From contig JXTB01000177.1 in assembly GCA_002914805.1 (NCBI GenBank), positions 566,981-630,980 of the forward strand: a DNA stretch of 64,000 nucleotides. Direction: 5' to 3'. The position numbers were made by a program, and so were the translations under genes. The notes beneath the pieces are model-generated. The model saw only the letters and a program-made list of their open reading frames with translations. It had not been told where the DNA came from and did no database searches. Positions 50,954 through 64,000 of this stretch are shown piece by piece. How positions within the stretch are numbered: position 1 is the first letter of the stretch; every line of letters starts with the position of its first letter. The stretch is from Parasponia andersonii (taxonomy: Eukaryota; Streptophyta; Magnoliopsida; Rosales; Cannabaceae).

Positions 50954-53060
50954 CCCTCCCCCACTCAAGTTCACGACATCCCCATTGTGTTATCGACTTT
51001 GAACCACTCAATATGGTTTTTGAATTACCATAAGGCATCTTCATGCTCCCAGCTAGCCTTGGCCTCAGGAAAATTCTTCTATTTTACTAGGTATTCTTGA
51101 TAATTAGGCACATCACATCAGCGGATCAAGCGATCAACCAGAACATACTCTACCTCTTTATCAGAAGAGATTACTACTATAGTAGGAGTCTTTTTTAACT
51201 CGCTGCTTAAAGGATCTTCCTCATCTCCATGGTAGGGTTTTAGCATGCTAACATGGAAGACAGAAAAAACCTTTAACTTGGCAGGGAGCTAAAGCTTATA
51301 GGAGACCTTACCTACATGCTTGAGTACCGGAAATGGACCTTCGTACTTGTGCACTAACCCTTTATGCACATTTCTTAAGGTTTTGAATTGTTGGGGTAGC
51401 AGCTTGACAAAGATTAAATCCCCCTCTTGGTACTCGACATGCTTCCTCTTTTTGTCGGCCCACTTCATCATTCTTTTAGAGATTTTATACAAGTAGGCTC
51501 TAGCCAACTCCCCTTGTTCATGCCATGCCTTGGCAACCTTCAATGCCGCGGGACTCTTCCTACTGTAATTTACTGCTAAGGTATGTGGAGTCGTAGGTTA
51601 TTGACCCATAATTATCTCGAAGGGACTCTTGCCCGTAGACTCACTCCTTTGGAGGTTAAAGGAGAATTGGGTTACATCAAGTAATTTTGCCCAATTTTTT
51701 TGATTGGCTCTCATAAAGTGCCTCAAGTATAGCTCCAGTAAGGCATTCATTCTTTCCGTCTGGCCATCACTTTAGGGTGAAAGCTAATAGAAAAGTTCAA
51801 TTCTGAACCCATCAACTTGAATAATTTTGTCTAAAACCTTCTAGTGAATCATGGATCACGTTTACTTACGATGTTTAACAGGATTCCCCAAAGCTTCACG
51901 ATATTCTTACAGCACGGTCTCATCGGCGGAACAATCAGGTGAAGCAGGTATGAAGATGGCATACTTATTGAAGCGATCAACCACCACTATAATATTGCCA
52001 AAGCCCTCTGACTTAGGTAGACCAGTGATAAAATCCATGGAAACACTCTCCCACGGCCTCTTGGGAATGGGGAGAGGTTCTAACAATCCTTCCGGTGATT
52101 ATTGCTCCACTTTATCTTGTTGGCACACAAGACAAGTTCTTACATAGTCCTCGACATCATCGCTCAATTGAGACCAATAGTAGATAGATTTGATAAGAGT
52201 AACAGTGCATTTTTTACTTGGGTGACCAGCCCACAAAGAATCGTAGCACTCTTTAATAAGCTCTTTCTTTAAGCTCCCCTACTTGGGTATATAGAGTCGA
52301 TTGCCTTTGGCATAGAGAATTCCGTTGCTCAACTAAAAACATCTTGCTTTCCTTCCTTCACTAGGGGTAGCAGGCTCTTAGTAAAAGCATCGTGTTCTAG
52401 CCCTTCTTTGATTTTCTCCATCAAAAGCTATCAGGCCTACTTAAGGTGGCCAGTTTCACCTTTCTACTTAGGGCATCCACCACTACATTGGCTCTCCTAG
52501 GCTTGTATTCAAGCCTATAATTGAATTCTGAGTCTTACCACCGAGCTTGCTTGGGGATCAACTTTTTTTGGGTTTGAAAGTAGCTTGTGGCAACATTGTC
52601 GGTCATGATCGTAAAGTGAGTACCCAATAAGTAGTGCCGCCATACCCGTAGGTAATGGATGATGACAGTCATCTCTTTTTCTTGCACCGTGTAGCATCTC
52701 TCGGTGTTATTGAGCTTGCGGCTTTCATAAGCAATATGATACTTTTCTTACATTAGCACTCCACCAATAGCAAAGTCAGAGGCATTCTTGTGAAGCTAAT
52801 ATTCCTTAGAGTGGTCAGATAAGCTGAGAGCCAACTCTTCGCTTACCGTTCTCTTCAAGTCTTCGAATGAAACATGACACTCAAATGTCCACTACTAAGA
52901 CTTATTTTACTTGAGCAGGTTAGTAAGTGGCGCTGCTCTTTCTGAGTAGGACTTGATGAACTGCCTATAGTAGTTCACAAGTCCTAAGAAAAATCTCGTC
53001 TCTGGCACCTTAGTAGGAGGTTCCCACTCTTGAATGACTTGCACCTTGATTTCATCCATC

Positions 53061-53175
53061 ATAAGTTATCCTTTATCTTATACCCTCGGAACATCACAAG
53101 TTTCTTATCCTTTATCTTATACTCTAGGAACATCACAAGTTTCTTATCCTTTATCTTATACCCTAGGAACATCAC
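53061..53175. repeat. 39-bp tandem repeat inside gypsy-2
   Basis: Nearly three units of 39 bp starting at 53066, 53105 and 53144, each with 'ttatcctttatcttatac' and 'ggaacatcac'. It arose after the element was inserted or in its last copy. Confidence 0.9.
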
Positions 53176-55698
53176 TTCCTCTTGAGTGAAGGAGCACTTT
53201 TCCTTCTTGATGAATAGTTAGTTTTTTCTCAAGATCTCGAACAAATTCCTTAAATGTTCTAAGTGCTCTTTCATGGTCTTGCTATAGATGACTATATCAT
53301 CAAGATAGACTACCACGAACTAATTGAGGTAAGGATGGAATAACTTATTCAGAGGGTGCAAAAGGTAGCAGGTGTATTATAAGACCAAATGGCATGACTA
53401 AGAACTCATAAGCACCATACCTTATCACACATGTGGTCTTGGGCTCATCTCCCTCCGCTATACGCACTTGGTAGTATCCTGAGTGCTAATCAAACTTTGA
53501 GAAGTATCTAGCATTCCCAAGTTGATTGAACAAGTCGACAATAAGCAGGATGGGGTACTTGTTCTTTATCGTCACCTTGTTAAGAGCCCGGTAATCAATG
53601 CACATCCTTAATGAGCTATCTTTCTTTTTATGGAATAACACTGGAGCACCGAAAGGGGCTTTGGACGGCATGATGAAACCCACATCAAGCAACTCCTTTA
53701 GTTGTTTCTAGAGTTCTGCTAACTCCGAAGGGGCCATTCGATAAGGACTCATCGCGGGTGGCCATGTGCTTGGCTCAAGCTCGATTTCATGATCTACCTC
53801 CTTCCTAGTGAATGTCTCTTGGGTAGGGCGTTAGGTATCACATCTTAGAATTTATCCAAGATAACTTGCACCTTCATAGGCAAGTCACCTTGAAGTTCTA
53901 GTTCTTCATCATCATGCTCCTTTAAGAGGCCAAGTAACTCTCCTCCTCCCTCCTTAAGCCCTTTTTGAATTGAAGTGCAGAGAGTACTTAGTTTCTCACT
54001 TTCGTGGACCGCTCCGTTGGTACCACACAAGCCTTTTCACCATCCATGATGCATATAGGGTTGGCAAAAAGAACAAGGAATGCCTACACTATATTAAGGA
54101 ATTCCAAACCAAGCACTACTACAAAGTCTTCCATTAATACCACTGATAGGCCAAGTTGGCCAGCCCATTAACCTAGGCTAGCCCAAATACCATGAGTAAC
54201 CTCATGGATGAGGCCTGTTGCTGAGTTTACTGCCTTGAGGGAGCCTCCTCTATTGGACACCATCAAGCCCAATAGCCTATCTTCTTCAATAGAGATAAAG
54301 TTGTAGGATGCATCTGTGTCAACCAAGGCATCTTGCCATTGATTGTTACATCCACAAAGAATAGGCCCATAGCTTATGACTTAGGGGCCGATTGCAAGGC
54401 GTTAAGGAGTTGCAAGAAACCAATATGTGTACCACCATCTTCCCTATCTCCTCCTTCTTGGCTTAGCTTGGAGACGATTAAGGTATTGAGAGCTTTCATT
54501 TTAGGACACTCACATGTCCAATGTAGCCCATCACAAAGAAAGTACTCGACTCTTGGCTTGGAGAAGTTACGATCTTCCTTCTCCTCATCTTTGTTCTTGT
54601 GCTTGTAGGAGAAACTATCTTTATTCCATTTTCCTCGTTTTGATTACTCTTCTTCAATCTTTGCTCCACCACCCCTCTTGTCTTTGGCCTTAGAAGGGTC
54701 CTTGTTGGTAGAGTAATTAATAAGGCTCTCGGCTACAACAATAGCATTGACCAAGTCCTTGACACTATGGCACTTGAGCTCTAACTTGGCCAAATTCTGA
54801 AGACCATCCATGAACAAGAACAGGGCATCTTTATCTTAAGTGTCAGGAACTTCGAGTAAGAGTTTTGTAAACTCTTTCACGTAGTCTCTAACACTACCAG
54901 ATTGTTTGAGGCAGTAAAGACGACCTTTTGCCTCCTCTTCGGCATTCTCAGGGAAGAACTGCCTCTTTAGTTCTCTCTTGAAGTCATCAAAGGTGGCTAT
55001 AGTGCACTCCCCTCGTTGTATCTTCTTGTATCTTTGCAGCCACTCTAGCATGGCGGTATCGGTTAGATACAAGGCCGCATTACAAATTTTACAGGCATCG
55101 TCCATCGCACTAGCGACCTCGAAGTATTGCTCGAGTCCCTATAGGAAGTTCTCAACTTCCCGAGCATTTCGAGTACCATTGAAGGTATTTGGTTTAGGCA
55201 CCTTGAACTTTTTTGCCTTAATGGTTGTTATGGTGGTCACCCCTATGGCCACCGCTTACTTGAACAAAGCAAGATTATCACTCATCTCATCTACTCTATA
55301 TAAAACATTAGTGAGTTTTCCTTGGAAGATATCTTGTACCTTAGCAATCTTTGAATAAAGGGACTCAATCTCACGCCTTAAGATGGCCTTTAGCCCGCCA
55401 AGCACATTTTTGACGTCGTTGTGGATTTTCGCATCTTCGGTCTCCAAACCGTCGCAACGGCTATCTAGATCGTCTACTCACTTGCCCAACGTGCCTAAGT
55501 TGGACTCTAGTCGGGACACTCTAGTCTTCAAACTAGTCATCACATCCCTTGACTTACCGTGGGTAGCACCCTTCTTACTTTATCACGCCCAGATTTAGAA
55601 GCACTAACTTCAATAGGGTCAGGAGTTACAGTCATGGTCTTCATATAGACAATGGAACCACTAAGATATAACGAGCAACCAAAGCTCTGATACCACGC

Positions 55699-56356
55699 TG
55701 TCACGGTCCTTGCCTCAAACTAGACAATCGTGCGGTACTTAGCACAGTCTGTCATACTAGGTCAGCCTACCAATACTCAAGAAAAGAACTTAGAGTAAGT
55801 TGAGAGACAAAGTGGCAAACAATAAGAGAGTTTGAGTGAATAAAAACTTTGTATTACTCTTAGAGTGCTTACAACTCTTACAAATGAGACTTATGTACAA
55901 ATGAACCTAAGGGGTCCTTTATACAGACAAAGCCTAAACCAATCAAGGATTATGATCGTGCCAAGTGGCATGATCTTACAAACGGTTTAGAATCTTCCCA
56001 AATAAAATAGTAATATCTACAAAGATATTTATATGGAGAAATCTAGAACAAGTATGATTTAAATTCTTCTAGGAGGTTCACCCACCATCTTAGTTCTTCC
56101 AAGTCATTCTAGGAGCTTTTAGGACCATCTCAACCCATTTAGCACTATGCGGCCTTGTCTAAAGCATTCTAGGACTTAGTAGTACCATCTAAAATTTTCT
56201 AGCATGGTCAAGACCTCTCTTGATTATTGTAGAAGTGTTCACGACGTTCTAAGGCCTTTCTCTATCATTTTGGGTGAGCAGTATATATATAAAGAATCTT
56301 AGAGCCATGAACAATAACATTCGGACTTTGGAGAGCCAAATGAGTGAGGCGTAACA
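55699..56356 (-). repeat. 5' LTR of gypsy-2
   Basis: 658 bp, the same length as its partner. It starts TGTCACGGTCC next to 'gctctgataccacgc', the complement of the primer-binding site. Confidence 0.9.
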
Positions 56357-57616
56357 TTAATCTCGCCTAATTAAACATGAATATAGCTTATATTTCACAC
56401 AAAATTCTACTTAGGCCAATACTGCCTATTTTAAAAAGAAAATTGGCAACACCAAAGTGACACATAGTTTCCACTGACCTAACTTGCAAATTATCTATTG
56501 CCATCTCGCTTTCCACTAACTGTTTCCATCATTAAAAAGATTCTTTAATTCATCCTTGATCTGCTAAAAAGTAATTTTGGAAATTTACACTTTTCTTACA
56601 CTTTTACCCTTAAAATTGAATTGATCACCATTTGTTCTATATGATCCTTTGGTGACCAAATTTTGGAGTGTAAGCCTAATATCAAGATTTATAAATATTA
56701 GGCCATCTAAAATTTTTAAAAATTGCACTAAATTTGAAAAAACAGGCGATGAAAATGACATTTTTATCCTATTTTTAAAGTTTTTTTTTACATTTTACAG
56801 AAAACTGAGATTCTTTCATTAAAATTTATATTTTTAATAATGACAACAAGTTAGATTAATTCCTACCAGTTTTAATGAGCTTGCCACAAAATTTTTGCAC
56901 AAAACCCTAATTTACACAATTAGGATATTCAGCTCACCGAGCCATTTTTAGAAGTTTCGATAAAATTCGGCGATGTCTGAGCAAAGTATGAAATACAATT
57001 ACACTCAAAACAACTCTTTTTGTACTATCAATAAATCACAGAGTACAAGAATTCTCTTTGTTTATTAACTACAGAATTTCAAGGGCATAACAACTGCCTT
57101 GCATTGACAAAAAGGTAGTATAATTTAATATCAGTCTTTCAATGAGTATTAAAATTCTAAAGGAACTGTGACTATTTTTAAAGTGAACAATTTTTAGCTT
57201 GCTAAGAGAAAATATAAAGATATTAGAGGGGAAGCTGATAAGTTTTAAATTTTAAATATTAAACTAATTAAAAGAAAATCAAGATTTATTTAAATCAATT
57301 TAAATTACGGATACTTAACCAAGATTTAAAAATTTTCTCTCATTCATCTCAATTATTGAACATGAATTCTTGATCAATTAATCAATATTTTAAATATGTT
57401 TTTTTTTATATGTATATATGAATTATGAGTTTTTTCCTTTTTCTGTGAAAGACGTTGTTGTGGAAAATAAAGATTTCCAATGACTTAGTAAGTATTCTGA
57501 ACCTCTTTAACTTTGTTTGATCTTCTGATACTGTTTGATGTTCTCATACTTAATTTTCTTTTTGCAGTTCACTATATTTGACAAGAATTGAATGATGATG
57601 AGCTCAGTAGTATTTA
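56357..57616. other. Non-coding stretch
   Basis: No gene or recognised element. AT-rich, with poly(T) tracts. It separates gypsy-2 from the next long LTR. Confidence 0.45.
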
Positions 57617-59968
57617 TGTCACGACCTGAACCCGAGAATTTCACAAGTAAAAATTCAATAATTGTTTTTGAAAAGTTTATAAAAATAGTTTTAAAAGTAA
57701 AATTTCTACAGTTTTACGATTACCGCTAGAAGTAGATTAATAATAAAATTAATAAAATAAAACCAAGTAACATTATCATTATTCTCACAATCCAACATAA
57801 TAATTATACAGACCAAATCCGTGAAATAGACCCTTAAGTATTATTACAAGCCAAGAAAATAAAACAGAAGTATTTTACATAATTACCAGTTATGAAACAA
57901 GGTAACAAGCTCCTTACTACTCGACTCTTGAGTTCCTAAGATCATACTGAGCACTACATGAGAGTGGGAAAATAAGGAGTGAGTATTCATATGCTCAGTA
58001 GGAATTCAATTACCTTTTTGAGTGGACGCAATTTCTCAAACATGTATGGTTATTATCTTTAAATCCATTTACAAATTAAGTTTATAAATCATTAGAATCC
58101 AAAATAATCACGTATTTAAAATCAAAAATCAAATTCACATCATTGTACATATCATACAGTAACAAGATATAAGAGTAAGCTCTCATCATCTATTCATGAG
58201 CTTGTAATACCTCTGTAGCAGAGGTACTCAGCATCTTGAGATTACCTGAAGATGTTTCAACAAAAACCTGCGTAAGGCCCTAAGGCCTAGGTCTCTCATC
58301 TAGCAATGCAGCAACTTGCTAGTGATCAAAACTACCACACTGTGATAATAGAACTCAACTATGTGATTCTATAGTATATATAACATGTAACAGTTCACAA
58401 TAACCATGCATCCAAGAATCAATCAAATCATGCTTTAAGATCTAACTTGGCATTATATTGGGATTTATTATAATATGGGCAGCACACCACTGTTTTACCC
58501 TATAATCACAATTTAAAAATATGTATAAAGCTCCACATAGTCTAATCTTAGTATAATTCAACATATTTCAACAATTATCAAATCATCGTAAAATCACAAT
58601 TTTTCATAATTAAGTTTTAATGCAATTAAAAATATAAAGTGATATAAAATCAGGTAATTGAACCCCTACCTTGATATCGTAATAATACCAAGCTAATGAC
58701 ATTCGAAGAATCCCCGGTTGATCACTTGAGTATTAGAATGGTCATTTCGGAATGTTGGTAAGTTTACTTTAAAAAGTATCTTTTTCAAAGGATCCTTAAA
58801 TAGAAAAATGGAGGTTGCCACCGAATTCAGAACACCTAAAAATGCTAAGTTAGACTTATAATTTGTCGAATGTGGGTTCCGATGTGGGACCCGACCTATC
58901 GCACACTCGACACTATTCATGAGCCATGTGGCTCGATTTTTGTGCCATTTCAGAATATAATGATATTTTTTTATCAAACTTTGTCTCTTAACCTCACTAA
59001 GTGAAAATTCAAGGTCAGAATTTAGTTTTAAGGTCCCGAACAACCTTAAATGGGCTTTAAAATTCAAAAGTTACAAAAATATCACTTTTTCAAAATATTT
59101 AGAAAAATGTTCACTTTTTTGATTTGATAATCAACACGTCTTTGAATTCTATTTCGACACCACAAAATCATATTTATTCCCATCTAAATCTCTTCTTTCA
59201 CATAGTATAATTTTCTCGGTCTAAATAATTATTTTATGAAATAATTACTAAAATACCATAAATCAAATATTAAAATATGGTAATAGTGATGAGCCACTCA
59301 TTGGCGTCAAGTTGAGTCGTCAAACTAATTGGAAAAGATTAACGACGATGAGAGGAAGCAAAACGTGCCAGTGGTAAAATACTACGACGCTGAACGGTGA
59401 AGATTTGGCTAGAAAACTTCTATAGAGGCGGTAATTTCAGAGACTTAGATTTTTAGCCACCAACTGCGAAATCCGACGGCGATAGGTAGCATGATATCAT
59501 CGGCAGTTGGGTAAGGGCGCATGAGGCTGCTCAGGCAGCGGTTGGCTTCCTTGTGAATAGTAGCCAACGAGAGAAAATTTTAAGGGCTCGGGACCTTAGG
59601 GGGATTTATTGGCAATTTTTGAAATTGTTGCCCACATGCCAGCTGTTGGACGTGTGGGGTACTATTTCATTAATTGTACTTTGGCCCAAATTTCAACAAA
59701 TTCTTAAAATTTTACCCGCATTTATTTACACTTTAGGCCCTAATGTCTAATTTCTTTCTCACTTAAGTCCTAATGAACCTAGACTTTATTTTGTGAGATT
59801 CAACAAAATTACTTTAATTTAATTATTTTAGATATTTTATTTAAATAATACAAAATATTAAAATTATCAAAATGCCATTCTCTTTAAGAATCACTCTTTT
59901 GCCCTTTCACAAAATATTAAAATTATCAAAATGCCATTCTCTTTAAGAATCACTCTTTTGCCCTTTCA
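57617..59968 (-). repeat. Long gypsy-type LTR, family A, copy A5
   Basis: 2352 bp, from TGTCACGACC to 'gccctttca', with a purine-tract complement (cattccttcccacctt-like) right after it. It is the best-defined member of family A and serves as the reference for A1 to A4. It lies at the 3' end of a minus-strand gypsy element whose pol tail follows. Frames at 58693-59067 and 59553-59750 are within the LTR and not genes. Confidence 0.75.
59851..59968. repeat. Perfect 59-bp tandem duplication at the end of LTR A5
   Basis: Units 59851-59909 and 59910-59968 are identical apart from the last base, each running from 'caaaatattaaaattatc' to 'ttttgccctttca'. The lack of divergence implies a recent event compared with the LTR itself. 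Confidence 0.95.
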
Positions 59969-60480
59969 GATTTTACATCCTTCCCACCTTAAAGGAATTT
60001 CGCTCAAAATTCGAATACAACACATAGATTAAAGTATAACTTCAAGCTGAAAGTTAAACAGATGAGGATATTTCTCATATATTTCTACTTTAAGCTCCTA
60101 AGTGGCTTCAGCTTCTTTAGGGTATTACTAGAGAATCTTTACAAGTGGTATCTCTCTATTGCGAAGCACTTTGAGCTCTCTTCCTAATATTCGAACTGCT
60201 TATTCCTTATATGTACATCTTCTTATATTGGTATTTCCACGTACTAAATGAAATGTGATGATCCAAGCATATAATTACTAAGCATTGAGATATGAAAAAT
60301 ATTGTGAACTTAGCCCAATTATGGTGGCAAATCTAAGCGATACACTACACGCCCAATTCTAGAAGTAATTTCAAATGATCCAATATACCTTGGAACCAAT
60401 TTACCTTTAACTCCAAATTTTAGTGATCCCATGCCATTGTGATATCTTGAATTCTTAAATGACACCTAGTCCCTCACATA
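59969..60480 (-). mobile_element. Ty3/gypsy pol tail attached to LTR A5 (fossil)
   Basis: On the minus strand this resembles the end of a gypsy integrase and its chromodomain region, including a stretch like KGKLVPRYIGSFEI near 60350-60410. It parallels 20040-20520 next to LTR A1. It continues after the insertion with 63246-64000. Broken. Confidence 0.7.
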
Positions 60481-61407
60481 ATTAAAAAATCAATAATAAC
60501 ATGATTGCATAATATTTTATATATATGTCATTTATACATGTATACTTTTGAGTAGTCGTTATATTTGTTATTTCTATAACTATTACTCTTTTAATTATTT
60601 TACATTTAAATGCTCTGAACATTCTCATTGGTACAAGGTTGACGTGAATTAAGTCGATTATTCCAATTTTAACTACTTTTATAGTAATTCTATAAGAACT
60701 AGTAAATTTTTATATTTTATTAAGTGTATTTTTTAGTCATATTATTGATCGTATACACTTGAGAATCCTCTACTGTATGATTATTATTATTTGTTTTCTT
60801 CAGTTCTATTTGTATCCTTATATATACGTGTAATCATTTTTTTATTTTATTTTAATACAATTAAAAATTATAAGTAGATATGTATACTTTTTATCAACTA
60901 AATTTGTTATGTCAGTAAAGTTCATGAATAGTATAAATTATTTACTAGATTCTATTCTTACGACCGCTAGCCTTTTTTTTTCTTCTTCTCCGTTCCTTTA
61001 TCTTCCAGTTTATCATATACAATCATACATATAAACCAGACCTTTACCAATTATTTTCGTGCAAAAAGGCATAGTCAAATTACGGTCTTTGGTTTCAATC
61101 ATTACTAAGGTAATCTTCCTTTATTAATATTACTTTCGGATACATTTATGTCTTTCATGAATTGTGTATATCCAACTCTTGGTTTTTGATTATAAGAGTA
61201 TATATGTATGTACTATGATTATTAGTGTCAAGTTATATATGTGTATGGAAGCTACTTTTCTTGCTATTAATTATTCGAGATGGTTTAAGCAATCTAAATT
61301 TAGTGAACTAAACACTAATGATTTTAATTGATGGTTTTACTTATAAAAAACTATTCTTAGCATTGAACTCAAGTTAGTGTCGCTTTTCATATGATTTTTT
61401 CTCCTTG

Positions 61408-61446
<39 letters not shown>

Positions 61447-62426
61447 GAGACAAAATTAAACAAATCAAATCCTTAAACTTGCTTTCATACCATTTGTGTG
61501 GGATATTATGAGGTATATTCACAGAAATTATTATTCTCTTATTATATATATACTTGTTGGTGGTATTTACTTGAATTAAGTTATGTTGTACATATACTAA
61601 GCAGAAAAGAAATCATAAATTTTGGATTTGATCATTAGCTTTAGAAGTTTGTGCATAAACTTTTTGTGTCTTACATTGATGATTAGTTAATGAGTTTTAT
61701 TTTAAATTTAAAACTATTTCTAACTATTTTCAAGAATTCTATTCAAGTGTGTATTAATAAGTTGAGAGTAAATTACATGTTGTGTCATTAGATTATTTTA
61801 ATTGTATCACTACAATGGTTGATAATTAATTGCCGTTGTCTAATCTTTCTATTTGAAGTTTTCGTAAGACTTAGACTTAAAATATCTGCATGATAATTTT
61901 TGTAAAGATACATGTATATACATATTTAGCAAAAGCTAGAGTTAAACCGAAAAATGAATATTTGGGGTCTAATATTGTAAACTGATTTCACATGACTATT
62001 TGTAAAATATTATAATCCTTCATGACTATTTGTGTAAAGCATGAAAATCAAATTATTCTTAGTCTAAATATTTTGTTCCATATTTTACTTTTGTGTCATT
62101 AGCTTGTGGTTTGTATTCCCATATTTTGAAACATAATAATAACATAAATATAGACTATATTTAGTCTAAATATAGTCCATGTTTAAGATTTAAACTTATC
62201 TATCATTATGTGCTTAGTGATTATAGATATTTATCATTTAAATAATAATAATAGTAAAAAGAGCACATCAACTATACCAAGAGCGAATAGCATTTCACAA
62301 AAAAGAAAACACAAAGAAGCTCAAGATCGAGTTAAGTAATATTACACCTGTATATTACACCTGTAATATAAGAAATTCTTTGTTTCTATAAATTTGTGGA
62401 ATTTGTAAATATGAAATTTTTGAATA

Positions 62427-62458
<32 letters not shown>

Positions 62459-63245
62459 TCATTCTGCTTTGTATGAGATATACATACTTGGTGTATTTAT
62501 ATTACCCCACGAGTATTGGTGAATAGGATATAGCAAGTCAGTGCCTAAATATGTGATATGGTTCATTCGGGGACACTCTGGTTTGTTCAGCAACACTCTA
62601 GTCCTTTCAGGAACATTATAGTTTCTTCGGGAACACTTTGATGACGGTATAAAGTGGACCTCTACTATATATAAAAGGGATTTTTTGGAGCTCGAGACCT
62701 CTATATAGTTTATGATATATTATATGTTTCTAAGTGACTCAGTATGTAATTCATGGTCTTATCAGGCAATATAATATACACGAGGATCCCAAATATATGA
62801 GTCTGCCCTCTATTACATGCACCATGTATCTGAATACCTTATTTGTTGAGTTTTATACTCATAAATATTCTTACATTGTAAAGAGTACTGATGATATATG
62901 AAATTAGAAAGGAGTGCCGACTTTCTGACCACAGCCTGTGTATATGAGTATTTTGACACTATGGTTTTCTGACAGAGGGTATTGTACCTATTTTTGGGTG
63001 TATGTATATTATGTATATATTGTATGAGAGGCCCACTTTATAAGGGTGTATATATATATATACATTAGAGTATGTATAATTATGAGCGGAATTTTCTTTT
63101 TTCTTCTAGAAAGTTTAAAAAGTTTTAATTTTCCCCGATTTTACCAGTTCTAAGTCAAGTAGTGTCTCATGATCTCACTAAATATTTATACAAATACCCA
63201 TACGTACATGTGTGGAATCAGGGTACATTACACGACTGCTTTGGT
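60481..63245. mobile_element. 2.8-kb insertion of uncertain class inside the gypsy pol
   Basis: The gypsy pol reading on the minus strand stops at 63246 and resumes at 60480. The flanks 'cacat' (60476-60480) and 'gacat' (63246-63250) agree at 4 of 5 bases and may be a target duplication. The insert has no open frame of note. It contains (TA)n tracts at 61411-61440 and 62437-62460, a 17-base doublet (tatattacacctg, near 62340-62360) and three imperfect 'ttcrggaacactct' units at 62568-62640. It may be a solo LTR (its right end is the complement of ACACCAAAGC), but this is not established. Confidence 0.5.
61411..61440. repeat. (TA)n microsatellite
   Basis: About 15 TA units inside the 2.8-kb insertion. 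The Ile-Tyr frame on the minus strand here is not a gene. Confidence 0.95.
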
Positions 63246-64000
63246 GTGACATTCAAGAAAGTTTTGGACTCTACTTCACATCTCTTTGGGTCCGCATAGC
63301 TTTTCTGATGACTCTGCATAACCTTGAGTCTTTCCAGAATCTTGTTAATCTTCTCAGTAGTTTCTTGTATCAACTCTAGCCCAAGAGTAACACGTTTCTC
63401 TACACCAGTCTAACACAAGGTAGTTTACATGGTCTCCCATACAGTGCCTTATATGGAGCTATGCCAAGACCAGTCTGGTAGCTATTGTTGTAAGTAAACT
63501 TCACCAATAACAGGTAATCATCCCAGCTCCCACAAAAATCTAGTATACAAAAACAAAGTATGTCCTTTAAAATCTGAATAATCCTCTCAGATTGGCCATT
63601 TGTCTGAGAATAATGAGCTATATTGAGATTCAGTTGTGTTCCCAAAGCTCTCTACAAAGCTTTCTAGAACTTTGATGTAAACCTTGGGTAACTATCAGAA
63701 ACTATACTTAATGGCACTCCATACAATCGAATAAGATTATCAATGTAAAGACGACTAAGTTTTTTGAGTGAAAGATTAGAGCTAACTAGTATAAAGTGAG
63801 TGGTCTTCGTCATCTAATCAATTATCACCTAAACTTCATCGTTCTTTGTTCGAGTCATTGGCAAACCCATTACAAAGTTCATGGTGATCTTATCTCATTT
63901 CCACTCCAGCATGGGCAAAGGTTATAGTAGTCTAGCTGGTCTTTGGTGTTTTGTCTTGACTTGCTGACAAGTCATATACTTAGCTGCAAAAGTTGCTACA
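63246..64000 (-). mobile_element. Ty3/gypsy integrase fragment (fossil), running off the window
   Basis: On the minus strand, 63400-63645 shows the classic integrase C-terminal motifs (QTNGQSERIIQILKD, FTYNNSYQ, YKALYGRPC), followed upstream by the catalytic-core side toward 64000. It belongs with 59969-60480 and LTR A5 as one minus-strand gypsy element, whose remainder lies beyond the window. Broken. Confidence 0.8.

Larger units (their letters stand above)
50296..56356 (-). mobile_element. Ty3/gypsy retrotransposon fossil (gypsy-2), full-length layout
   Basis: Flanked by two 658-bp LTRs (50296-50953 and 55699-56356). Reading on the minus strand: an initiator Met-tRNA primer site (TGGTATCAGAGC) next to the right LTR, gag at about 54830-55450 (FDDFKRELKRQFFPENAEEE), a protease region at about 54000-54350, reverse transcriptase at about 53000-53700 ([19 protein letters not shown]), RNase H at about 52500-52900, integrase to about 51290 (KYEGPFPVLKHVGKVSYKL), then a GGGGGAGGG purine tract. 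Gene order and motifs are those of chromovirus-like plant gypsy elements. Both junctions share TTAA but no exact 5-bp duplication remains. The LTRs differ by roughly 15% by eye, so it is old. The coding region is broken in many places. Confidence 0.9.

Noticed and set aside
1-64000. CRISPR arrays, bacterial operons, rRNA or tRNA genes
   Set aside because: None seen. The repeats present are microsatellites, minisatellites and transposon parts in plant nuclear DNA.

Overview
The window is nuclear DNA from a flowering plant, almost certainly a eudicot. It is very AT-rich, it holds intron-containing genes with GT-AG junctions, and it is packed with plant-type Ty1/copia and Ty3/gypsy retrotransposons, MULE-like and hAT-like DNA elements and (TA)n microsatellites. 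I cannot name the species from sequence alone.

Only two host genes can be supported, both on the plus strand and both type I metacaspases, the Ca2+-dependent cysteine proteases of the AtMC1/AtMC3 group. Gene A (12129-17231) and gene B (25361-34116) each have five exons with the same intron phases. Exon 2 (331 nt) and exon 5 (60 nt) have identical lengths in both, so they are tandem paralogues. Both keep the catalytic His and Cys, spaced 56 residues apart. Gene B has a clean LSD1-type zinc finger. Gene A has a diverged Cys-rich N-terminus and an Asp-to-Asn change in a presumed Ca2+ site.

The rest is a graveyard of mobile elements. 1-10.6 kb holds copia-type LTR sequence carrying a copia element (468-bp LTRs) whose two sides lie on opposite strands. 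17.9-24.15 kb, between the genes, holds two long gypsy-type LTRs in opposite orientation plus an integrase-end fragment. Intron 1 of gene B (5.9 kb) contains a complete-length but decayed copia element in antisense. 34.3-46.1 kb is another pair of the same long LTRs, one of which contains a SIRE-like copia remnant and a MULE-like element with a perfect 11-bp target duplication. 46.8-49.5 kb has several hAT-like miniature elements. 50.3-56.4 kb is a gypsy element with two 658-bp LTRs. 57.6-64 kb is a further gypsy copy of the long-LTR family, interrupted by a 2.8-kb insertion of uncertain class and running off the window.

The two metacaspases may act together or against each other in stress responses or programmed cell death, as members of this family do in other plants, but nothing in the sequence shows this directly. 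I found no RNA genes, CRISPR arrays or evidence of a new multi-gene system.
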